From NCBI GenBank assembly GCA_011317545.1, contig WUJK01000003.1, positions 1,364,001-1,428,000 on the forward strand: DNA of 64,000 bases, written 5' to 3'. The DNA comes from Coniella vitis (lineage: Eukaryota; Ascomycota; Sordariomycetes; Diaporthales; Schizoparmaceae). This document shows, piece after piece, positions 10,629-19,848 of this stretch. The notes beneath the pieces are model-generated. The model saw only the letters and a list, made by a program, of their open reading frames with translations, was not told where the DNA came from and did not search any database. Position numbers and translations under genes: made by a program. Every line of letters begins with the position of its first letter. Positions within the stretch are counted from its first letter, which is position 1.

Positions 10629-12473
10629 ATGGCGGATCAATCCATCATCAGAATCACCAAGGTACGTTTACAGCAGCACTGCGGGGTTGCACACGATCTT
10701 TTGATGCTCCCGCGACGGTCTCGTCTGGCCTTCCCTGGCTTCGGCTTGCCCTTCCTGGCACTTTATCTGGCGATAATAACGTTCTGATCATATTCACAGG
10801 AGCTTGGCGACCTCCAAAAGAATGCCGATCTCTGTAAGAATGCCCCAGGATTCCTTGAGCGGCCTCAAACGGTTCTCCCCTCCCCCCCCCAGCTTGGCTC
10901 TACTGCTAACGCACATCTAGCCCTGGCTGTCGCCTGCCGGGACACTGACGTTCGCAATATCAAGGCGATCATTATCGGTCCTCACGAGACTCCATATGAG
11001 TTTGGCTTCTTCGAGGCAGGTAGTCCTTGCAATCTGGTACATTTTCGCGGCTAACAACAAACAGTTTACGTTCAAGTTCCATAGAGGTAAGTGCCTCTGC
11101 GCGCGGCTGATGCCTGAAGCAGCACGCTGACATGATAACCAAAGAGTACCCTAGAAAGGCACCTGGTGTGAGCGCCAACACGACGAATGGAGGCCGCTGC
11201 CGATTCAATCCCAACATCTACGCTACGGGTCGTGTCTGTCTGTAAGTTGCATGGCATGCATGACATTTTAAAGTCTTTGTCCCGCTAATCAGAATGCTGC
11301 TCTTCAGATCTATACTTGGGTATGTTGCACGCTGCGAGTCATCGCGTTGCAGACGATTAACAACAAGTGTAGTACATGGCGCGGAGAACCTGGTGAAGAA
11401 TGGTCCGCCGCGCAGGGCCTCGAATCGATCCTTATATCCATCCAAAGCCTGATGTCATCAAACCCATATGAAAATGAACCTGGCTTTGAGGACGCAAATG
11501 GGCCACAAGACAAGAAATACCAGAAGGAATATGTGCAAAAAGTATAGTCTGCGACCTATGCGGCTTCCCTATGACGTCTCGCTAATGCATGGGTTTTTGA
11601 TAGATTCGACATGAGACACTCCGCATCTCAGTCATTCAGCGTCTCGAACAATACCTACAGATCGGCCCTGATGGAAATGTCAACCCAGCCGCCACGTCGT
11701 TCGACGACTACGATGTTGACATTGAGAGTCTCGAAGGGGGTGCTAGCTTTGAGCCTTTCCAAGACCTCTTCAAACGCCGCTTTCTTTGGTACTATGAATC
11801 GTATCTCGCAGCGATACAAAAAGCCAGTCAGGAGGTTCAGGAAGGCCAAGCTTTCACGAAAATGCCCTTTGAGGGCGGCGGCAATATGATGGACGGAAAA
11901 TTCCATTATGCACAGCTTGAGAAGCGCCTGAGGAACATCAAAAGAGTCCTTGACGAGGAGCCCATCCAATGGGCAACTCAGGGCGCCCTATTTGCACAGC
12001 AAGAGGAGACTGTTGCTGTTAACCTTAAGCGACAGCTTGCTCAAGTGCGTGAGAACTACAAGCAGCACAGCATCCCGCACAATGTTGAACTCGAAAACGG
12101 TAATCCGTTTGTCTGGGTCTTTACATACTTTGGACAACCCATGACAAACATGGACGGTGGCTTGTTCCGAATCAGGATCAATATCAGCTCCAAGTTTCCA
12201 GAGGAACAGCCTCGGGTGAAATTTGAGACTCCATTGTTTCACCTGCGCATTGCTTCCGATGGTACCCCTTGCTATTGGCCGCCTCCCAACAAGCGGGAGA
12301 ACATGCAGGCGCATCTTGACGCCATCGTTGAGATGCTCGAGGAAGAGAATCCTCCTTACGATCCTCGAACACTGGTCCACCCCGATGCATTCCAGCTGTT
12401 TTGGGGCAATGATGCGCAGAAAAAGCAATATCGCCAGCGCTTGCGCCGCAGTGTTCAGGCGTCTGTGGAGTGA
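10629..12473 (+). CDS. UBE2Z-like ubiquitin-conjugating enzyme with a second UBC-like domain
   Basis: Eight exons: 10629-10661, 10800-10833, 10921-11015, 11065-11086, 11145-11241, 11308-11319, 11373-11541 and 11604-12473, giving 443 aa with every phase matching. The N-terminal UBC fold (about 10-150) carries GPHETPYEFGFF, FNPNIY and RVCLSILGTW, with the likely thioester Cys at about 93; this is the UBE2Z/class-IV pattern. The last exon encodes a linker and then a second UBC-like unit (about 320-435) with YFGQPMTNMDGGLFRIRI, a P-x-x-P-R-V-K-F strand and SDGTPCYW, whose Cys (about 377) falls where an E2 catalytic Cys would. Exon 6 is only 12 nt, yet it is required to build the invariant CLSILGTW. 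Intron 3 (11016-11064) needs a GC donor. The role is presumably ubiquitin or ubiquitin-like transfer; whether the second domain is active is unknown. Confidence 0.9.
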
Positions 12474-13321
12474 GGCGTCCCTGCCACTCAAGAGCCTCTA
12501 GCGGGAAAGCTTGTCTCAGCGATTATTTTCTGGTCTCCTTGGTGTCATTGGCTATGCTTCATTTTTACAGTTTGGTCATCATGCTAGGCGTTGGTATTCG
12601 GATGGCAAAGGTACGGCATATTCAGCGATTGGGGAGTGGGAAGGCATGGTTACGGTGCTAGCCGTGCGTAGCCATTAGTGGTCATTACATGCCAGCGGCT
12701 TTCTGGCAATCCCCTTGTCTTTGAGGTTACCGGAGTTTACATGTATTGATTGTCATGGCGTTACGGTCTGCTAGGGTGAGTGATACCCTTATTTGGCCAC
12801 AGGAACTCAATACCAGCAAAAGGTTGCATTTGGTCGTGATGAACACGGCAATAACCGTTTAAGAAGTCTTAACTTAGTTGACCTCGTAGGCTTGTTTCCA
12901 ATTCTTGGTAGGCTCGATAGTCGTGAAGGCTTGCAAGCCCATCAATCAAACTCCCCAAACCCCCAATAGGACAACAGGATCCTAAGTACCGTAGTCATAG
13001 ACAATGCTTGTCTTTGCCAAGTAGTACCATCGCTGCCGACACACGCATAATTGCAAAGCACATGGCGCCCACAACATTGCTACGGCAAATGTAGGTGTGC
13101 ATCTCCATGCACCTTCTGAGTACCTGGGTAGGTAGGTATTCACTGATCAAAGCTGGTGGTCTGGCTGCGCCAACTTTACGCCACGCGGCGATCATCGGAA
13201 GGCCAACCTTGAACATTTCATTTGCACATAGTTCCAGCCTCGTCCCTCTTGCAGTCTTGCTCACAGACAATCTTCCAACTGGGTGTGATCTTTGCTTCCT
13301 TCTGAGGGCAGCGCCCCGCTG
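12474..13321. other. Intergenic region
   Basis: About 0.85 kb between convergent genes. The first part is probably the 3' UTR of the E2 gene. A GGTAGGTAGGTATTC stretch near 13128 belongs to the short intergenic words common in this window. I see no gene. Confidence 0.5.
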
Positions 13322-13835
13322 CTATACACCGCGTTTGGGCCTGCCACTTTTAGAATGTTTCCTATCCCGAAGTGGATCAAACGGGGTTGCTATCCCGTCT
13401 ACATGCTTTCCATCATCTTGATTCGGCACCCCCGTGAACTCGTATGTCCCATGCGCACCCATCAAAGCGGGCGTGCCAAGTGTTGGTCTTGCGAGCTGCT
13501 CTGCGTGCAGTTTATCGAGCGCCTCGCCTTCGACAGCGTACTGGGCCCAGTTAATTGGCGGGCAGCGGACGATTGCTTGTGGTTTGGGGAGGTTAGCCCA
13601 GGGCGGTGCGGCGGCGGAGATTGACGGGGCACTGCTGCCGGATGCTGTTGCTTTGCCCTTTTCAGACGAGGAAGCTTTCATTGCCGAGGGCTTCAACCCG
13701 GTATTTGTGTATTTTTTACTGTTTTGATTGCCATTATCATCGTTGTCGTCATCTTCTTGGTCGTCATCCTCTTGGTCGTCATCCTCTTCTTTCATCTCGA
13801 CATCCGAGTCGTCGCTCAAGACCGCATGTCGATTG

Positions 13836-13867
<32 letters not shown>

Positions 13868-14704
13868 TTGTTGTAGTTGTTGCTGTTGGCCTTGACTAGG
13901 CCCGCCCTGGCTCACCAGTCCACTTGCCAGATCCCTGGCAAAATCCAACGGTCTCTGTACGGCAGCATCTTTCGCGTCGCGCAGCTTTCGGATATCCCGT
14001 TCGGCTTGTTGCTTTTGGCGTAGAAGTATGTTGATTGTCGTCTGTAGAGCTATCACGTCCGGGTTGTTGCTGAAGTCGAGGGGCTCCAGCGGCACGGAAG
14101 GCGGAGCCGCGCTGGGGACCGTTGCTGGGTGGGACGCATGCGTCAGGGGTGCGCGGCCGCCGAGGGACGCGAAGTTTGTCGGGATCGTGGGCGGGGGAAT
14201 GGGCGTTTTGGACTTGAGTGGCTGAAGAGGAGGTGTTATGGGACTGACGGGGGGTCTGTTGGTTTCGGCCGGTGGTGGTGGGGTTGGCCTTTGCGGTTGT
14301 GGAGCTTTGGATTGTCGTGAGGAGGACGGAGAGGTCTGCGGCGACCGGGGATGTGGCTGTGACTGATGAGAGTGTGTCGGAACCTGAGGTAGAGGCTGAT
14401 GTGGGTGATGTTGAGCGCGCGCGTTTGATGAGGCAGGAGAGGATGAGGACAGCGGTTGTGTATGTGTCTGCGCAGCGCTTGAAGCGCCGCCGGCGGCGGT
14501 GGGGTTGCCGGTGAAACTGTGATGGCCCGTCTGCGCCGAGGCGGCAGCAGGTTTGGCACTAGACGGTAAAGGCACGGCCGTTCCTTGCGATGCTGCTTGC
14601 GTGTTCAGTTTAAGACTCTGCATGCTTCCGGAGCCGCCGTTCAAGAGGCGCGTGCTGCTGCTATTGTTGTTGGTGGTGGTGGTGGTGGTGGTGTTTGGCT
14701 GCAT
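13322..14704 (-). CDS. Low-complexity polyQ/acidic protein of unknown function
   Basis: The frame is open from an ATG at 14926, but that ATG lies inside a perfect 16-bp intergenic palindrome (14922-14937). I therefore prefer the ATG at 14704 (MQPNTTT..., 460 aa). The N-terminal half is Ser/Thr/Pro/Ala-rich with a poly-Thr/Asn run. A short helical stretch near residues 220-250 (LQTTINILLRQKQQAERDIR) looks like a coiled coil. A polyQ run encoded by CAG/CAA triplets (13830-13880) is followed by a very acidic Asp/Glu block. The C-terminal 80 residues, with CPPINWAQYAVEGEALDKLH, look ordered and are the most likely conserved part. No enzyme motif is visible. A nuclear regulatory or chromatin role would fit the composition but is a guess. 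The start is uncertain. Confidence 0.7.
13830..13880. repeat. CTG/CAG trinucleotide tract (polyQ coding)
   Basis: Consecutive CTG triplets followed by TTG/TTG/TAG-type variants on the plus strand, read as CAG/CAA glutamine codons on the minus strand in the gene at 13322-14704. Such tracts vary in length between strains. Confidence 0.85.
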
Positions 14705-14921
14705 GACCGAGGGGTTGTTCAAGGGTTTGAGTTGCTGAGAGGACTGCTGAGGGGCCTCTGTGGAAGTGACGTGCCTTGTATGCAGGGAGATCCAGGCTAC
14801 CTCCAGATAAGAGCAGGGCTCCCCGCACATTAAAAGCAGGGATCTGGCCTTTTGCAAGCCGCCGACTGGGATATCAGTGGTATCTTGAGTATCTAATGCT
14901 GGCGGCTCTCTTGACTGCCTG

Positions 14922-14937
14922 TACATAGTACTATGTA
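14922..14937. repeat. Perfect 16-bp palindrome TACATAGTACTATGTA
   Basis: Two inverted copies of the 9-mer TACTATGTA sharing a TA centre. It is the most symmetrical example of the dispersed intergenic motif described in the findings and sits just upstream of the polyQ gene. Confidence 0.9.
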
Positions 14938-16038
14938 AACAGGGGTTTGAGCCTTATTAAAGTCTATATTTCTTCCCTGATGGGCGGGATGCCCCATATA
15001 TCAAGTCTTGGAGCAAGAACAAGTGTTGGCACGACTGATGAAGGAAATTGAATACTGGATTATACAAACAAGTGATACTACAGCACATGCGTCTGCTTGT
15101 GATAATTTGCTTTGGCCAGTTGATCAGCGCTTTGTGGGGAGGAACCAGACGACATTCACCTTGAGCGCCTGACGAGGATTCTAGCGGGTCAAAACATGGG
15201 ATGCCGGACGAATTTCACCACTTTCTTAACGCTCTACCTGGGTAGCATCAAGCCCGACTTGAGAGATATCCTGCAACAAACAGACAATCTCAAAGGTGAA
15301 ATGCGTTATGTACCCCTACATGGTTACTAAAAAAGATTAGGGATTGAAACAGATACATCGGTAACTCATCAAATACATCAATACCTTGAAACGCTGGAAT
15401 CCAGTGCGCCAAGGAGGCAGGGCGGTAGGTCTCCGGACAGCAGTGACGCCTCGATGTGCTTGTATACTGCAACTTTTTTTCTCGAGACCATGTGGGCAGC
15501 TGGTGAACTTCATATTTCGAAGAAATACTGCATTCAATTTTGATTTCCAGATTGAGTACATACATATTCGACTCGTGGACCTGGCTCTTGCAAAGGCTAC
15601 TTATTTGATTCGGTAAACAAAAATGCCATGTACTATGTATGCCTTGCATTACCTTGTGGATGGGTGCACATAGTACGTGCTCTCGAGCATGCACATGCAC
15701 ACACTAACACGCACTTGTGCTCCACATTTCAATTCCTCCATCCAAGCCACCAAGCAAAGAATCGTCATCTCCAAACACCATTGCCGTTTGCCATGGCTCA
15801 GGTGCGTGCTTTTGCAAGATTTCTATTTGACACCAAACTTGTTGAAGCCGTTAGCCTGCTGGGCAGACTTAGTGCTAGCGCACTGCGCGCCGGAAAACAT
15901 GGGCACATGGTAAGGTTGATGGGCCGCAACCCGCCACGGACACAAAGGGCGGCGGGCGCGCAACCACATACGTCATGATGTTATCGAGTGCAAGGTGAAG
16001 GGTTGGCATACGTTTCTTATAACATAGCAGTAGCACCC
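14938..16038. other. Intergenic region before the membrane hydrolase
   Basis: About 1.1 kb without a convincing gene. It has another TACTATGTA at 15631-15639. A Kozak-like GCCATGGCTCAG directly followed by a GTGCGT donor occurs at about 15790; it could be a short upstream coding exon of the next gene, but I found no in-frame acceptor. Confidence 0.5.
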
Positions 16039-17880
16039 ATGCTCGGTTGGCTGCCGGCTCGTGAGACTTGTCGAAAGGGCGCTGGGACCATAAGAAGGAC
16101 TTGGCTACTATTATTTCTTGCTGCGGTTGTCGTTCGCATTGTTACTGCTGCGGCCTTGTCCCTTTTCCGTGCTATCGACTTCTATCTGCCCAATCCAGCT
16201 GGCGCCAAGTACATCAAGCCCAAGTCAAAAGACATGAAGCATTTCCTTGGGGGAAGGAGTAGCGACGACGAGGATGGCCCTTCCGGGCGCCCATCGTCGC
16301 CTAGGTACAACAACGAAGGATCAGAGCCAAACGAGCGCACGCGACTCTTGCCAAACCGGCTGGACAGCGACGTTGCCTACCTGAGCCCCGATGACCCAGC
16401 GGTGACGCCCTACAACCTCTTCACGGTCCGCTTCACGAGATATATCACCATTTTCTTTACATTTGTTACATTCTTGTGGTGGATTCTGCTGCTCATCTCC
16501 CTCTTCATCACGCCTCCGGGCCTGTCGACGCGAGGGTCGGGTTTCTATGCCTTTAGTTTCGCAACTGTGGCACTAACGACCCTCGTCGTGCTGCTCCTCT
16601 TCTTCTCGGCCCCTTCGAAAGCGGCGCGCACCCTCGCTCTCGCCATGTCAGTGTTCTTGGCAGCCGACATGATCATGATACTTGCTATTCCGAAGCTTCG
16701 ACATGAAGAGGCTTGGACAGGCGTGGCCAGTGTGATTTGGGCGCTCATCATCTCTGTCTGGACCTTGATCGCCGACCGCACCGTGCAATGGGGCAAGGCC
16801 GAGGAGGAACAACGGCTGACGGGTAGAGAAGAATCGCGAAGGACACTTTTGGAGTGGACGGAAGTGCTGCTGTCGACAATCTTCTTGGCGGTGCTGGTAG
16901 TTGGCGCCTTCTTATTGACCTGCACGTTGATTCAACGGGCAGTGGACGCCCAAGAGACACCTCCTGGCGTGCTGTACTGGGTCGACGGCGACAAGTACCA
17001 GATCCATCTGTACTGTCACGGCAATACGACCGAGTCGAATGGAAGGAAGCTGCCAACGGTCTTATTTGAGGGAGGCGAGGACCCAGTGGAATACGGCTTG
17101 TGGCATTTCGCAGACAACGCTGTGGCGAATGGCTCGTTCAGCAGGTATTGCTTTGCCGACCGGCCAGGCATGGCTTGGGTTAGTTGACACCGGCCCAGCG
17201 CACAACCACAGGCAAACCCTAACTGACATACCAAACAGAGTGATACCGCACCGTCGCCGTTCTCAGCGAGCCAGGCCACCGAGGCCCTCAGCGAAGCACT
17301 GGCACGGGCTGGCGAAGAAGGACCCTGGGTCCTCGCGAGTGCAGGCATTGGCTCCATCTACTCGCGGGTATTCAGCTCTCGCCATGGCGAGGCCATCAAG
17401 GGCCTGGTGCTTATTGATCCGCTACACGAGGACCTGCTCGGACGCGTCGGTGACCCAGGCCGTGGCTTCATGCTCTGGTTGCGCGGTATTATATCGCCAC
17501 TGGGCGTCAATCGGCTGCCAGGCGCGCTCTTCCGCGGCCGCAACAGCCAGGACCGCATTTGGGGCATTGTATCCTACCAGAGCGGAAAGCAAATATTCGC
17601 AAAGCTGCAAGAGAGTCTTGTTGCGGACTCCCTTACGCGACGTGATGTGACGTCGAGCCGGGCTATCCAGATTCGCGATGTTCCCTTGTCCGTCATCAGC
17701 TCGGAGCTGCAGATGAAGAGAGACAGCCAGTGGGAGGGCAAGCAGCGGGATCTCACCCAATTAACGGACAATCTGCACGATTGGGATGTTGTCCGCGGCG
17801 CGCCGCACCAGATCTGGAAATCGCTCGAGGGACGCGAGATCATTGAGCGGAGGATTAAGCAACTGGTAAATGGCAAATGA
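16039..17880 (+). CDS. Multi-pass membrane protein with C-terminal alpha/beta-hydrolase domain (DUF2417-type)
   Basis: Two exons, 16039-17178 and 17239-17880 (593 aa). The intron has donor GTTAGT, a CTAAC branch site near 17221 and acceptor CAG. The N-terminal half has a membrane segment at about 20-45, then an acidic Ser-rich cytosolic loop (SSDDEDG, NERTRLLP). Four to five hydrophobic helices follow at about 135-310 (FFTFVTFLWWILLLISLF and others). The C-terminal half is an alpha/beta-hydrolase: a strand containing ASAGIGS supplies the probable nucleophile Ser, LVLIDPLHED the acid region and APHQIW a plausible His. This order matches fungal DUF2417 proteins, often labelled mitochondrial integral membrane proteins. 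The substrate is unknown. The longer open frame begins at a GTG (15988); the first ATG is 16039. Confidence 0.88.
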
Positions 17881-18339
17881 AACGGCGCCGGGCTCGTGTA
17901 CGATGTAAGACCTGTCGCTAGGAGCCAGTAGAGAAATTGAAGGTGGGGATGGCGGTGCGCGGAGGGCGAGCCCCTGAAGGCAACATGGAACAGGAAGGGG
18001 GTCCGTCAATATGCATCAATCACTGTGTAATGAATCCTTTTTTTTTCTTTTCGGATGTGCGAGGTGTGGATGTCACACACAGGATCGAAAGAATGACTTG
18101 GTTGATCCTTCTACGATACTTAATAAAAACAATTGATAGGCGGCTAGGCTACCAGTCAACCTCCAGTTCAAGTGTGGCAGTGCCCATGGTAAGCTCTGTT
18201 TTTAAGCATAAAAACACAAAAAGACAGCTATGGACAGTAGGCAATTGTGCTGGCATGCCTGGACACCTCCGGTCCAAGCACTTGGAGCTTATATACCCGG
18301 TACTATTATAAGATACTTGTTCAAATAGCACTTTGCCGA
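17881..18339. other. Intergenic region downstream of the hydrolase
   Basis: Probable 3' UTR followed by sequence that becomes steadily richer in A and T towards 18340. No coding frame is convincing. Confidence 0.4.
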
Positions 18340-18545
18340 GCTTGAACTATATATAATAGAATAATTTCTTAAAGTATTTCAATTATAATTTGATAAATAA
18401 CAATGATAATATGATTTTTATGTAAATTATTAAATTATTAAAAAATTAAATATATAGTTTTAATAATTCATTATCTTATTATAAAATATAAGAATTATGG
18501 AATTATATTTACATTTTATATTATTTCATGATATTTTCACTGTAG
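18340..18545. repeat. AT-rich block, likely decayed repeat
   Basis: About 200 bp of almost pure A/T (TTATTAAATTATTAAAAAAT-like) inside otherwise balanced sequence, with no open frame. In Pezizomycotina such islands commonly mark repeats degraded by RIP. I cannot identify a parental element. A natural AT-rich terminator or origin region is the alternative. Confidence 0.45.
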
Positions 18546-18581
18546 AATCTGGTTACTGTGTTTTCAAAAACTGATAACACT

Positions 18582-18702
18582 CTAGCAACCTCGAAAAAGA
18601 ATAGCCTCGCGAGCAGGGGAGTGTCCAGGGGGTCTCCCCTGGGGAAAAGAGCCCTGTAAGCTCTCCGAGATTGCTAACTCGCCCTGTAACCGGGCGTGCT
18701 AG
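18582..18702. other. Strongly self-complementary block, candidate structured RNA or foldback relic
   Basis: Outer pair CTAGCA (18582-18587) with TGCTAG (18697-18702) encloses three perfect hairpins. These are CAGGGGAG/CTCCCCTG (18614-18621/18634-18641), AGAGC/GCTCT (18648-18652/18660-18664) and CGCCC/GGGCG (18680-18684/18692-18696). The second and third loops both contain CCTGTAA. No tRNA, snRNA or SRP signature is convincing on either strand, and neither strand has a credible ORF. Confidence 0.35.
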
Positions 18703-19848
18703 GGAGGGCTGACTGCACCCGGCCGCGGCTAAGAACACCTACCAGCACTGCTGCATAGCACAGCATACAGTGCACAGCGTACCTGGCGACCAACGCTAAG
18801 CCTGAACGTTATTCGACCTGCCATTGGTGTCCTGTGCTCTGGCAGAGGCCCCATTCTCTCCACTTCACCACCTTCACCTGCTTAAGCGGTCACCGTCTCT
18901 GGCTCTCCATCCGACTGGTCTCTGCCACCGAGTACAGATTGCCTCGCTTTACTCGCACCGCACCGCACTGCACCGCACCGCAGGATCCCTTTCACCAGCT
19001 TCTGGCACGGCCACTGGAACTGGCACTCGCTCTGGCTCTGGCTCTGCTTTCTTCTGGCTGCTTTGCTGGCACCTGGTAGAGCAGGAAATGGGGGCTTTGC
19101 TGTGTTGAATTTGCGCTTTATTCCTCTCCCTCCTATTCTAAGCCACGGTACGCCGCCCATTCTCTCCTCTGGAAATTGCCCTTCGCTACCAGAGGCGGGG
19201 ACCTGTCGATCGCTTCTTCCACTCGACCCGTTTACTTTCTTCTTTACCTAGTGTCAATCGCAAGCGCGACCTCGTCCCATCCAGACCAAACCATTCTCGA
19301 CCCGAGTCTTTCATTCACATTCGTTCTTCTGTCCCTCGACCCTCCCCCCCCCGGTCACCCTTCGCTTCGCCTTTGCTTTTTATCGTTCCCGCTCCCACGA
19401 CCTGACGCCAACCCGGCGCCAACCCTGCCCACTCAACTGCCCTTGTTGAAGGGCCCCTTGAACGCAGGCCAGCCACTCAGGGATGCGAGCTGCCGCTCTG
19501 CGATTCTTCCAATTGCCCATCGATCGAGTCCTCCAGAACGAATAACTGCCCCACGCGAGAACCATCATCGGTCATCCGAGGCCGGACGCACTTTCACGAG
19601 ACCGGCTATCACATCGCGGTCGTTTGCGACAGCGGCTGGCTATTGGGCACGGCTTTTCATGCCAGAGACACGGACGCTGTTGACCGGCACGGACTGGCTG
19701 TGGAGAGCTGATCGCTTGATATTCTGCCTCAACAACGACGTCGACGACGCCCGCCTCCCCACGATCTCGCTGCACCGACGTCTCGATTGTACACCTTCAC
19801 ACTGGAGTCAGGAGAAGAGGCGGATAGCGCTATACAGAGCGGCCCACC
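18703..19848. other. 5' region of the LIM/RhoGAP gene
   Basis: About 1.1 kb, increasingly CT-rich towards 19848 (runs such as CTCGACCCTCCCCCCCCCGG near 19340), typical of fungal promoters and 5' UTRs. Tandem GCACCGCACTGCACCGCACC-like pentamers occur at 18956-18980. The forward open frame at 19176-19862 is low-complexity leader sequence rather than a gene. Confidence 0.5.

Noticed and set aside
18340..18545. Centromere or telomere-related AT-rich region
   Set aside because: Only about 200 bp, with no telomeric repeats and surrounded by ordinary genes; a decayed repeat is simpler.
18582..18702. SRP RNA or tRNA identity for the structured block
   Set aside because: TGTAA words recall the SRP Alu domain, but no helix 8 motif or Pol III promoter elements could be found.
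18553..18738. 61-residue minus-strand frame across the hairpin block
   Set aside because: Short, no recognisable product, and fully explained by GC-rich inverted repeats.
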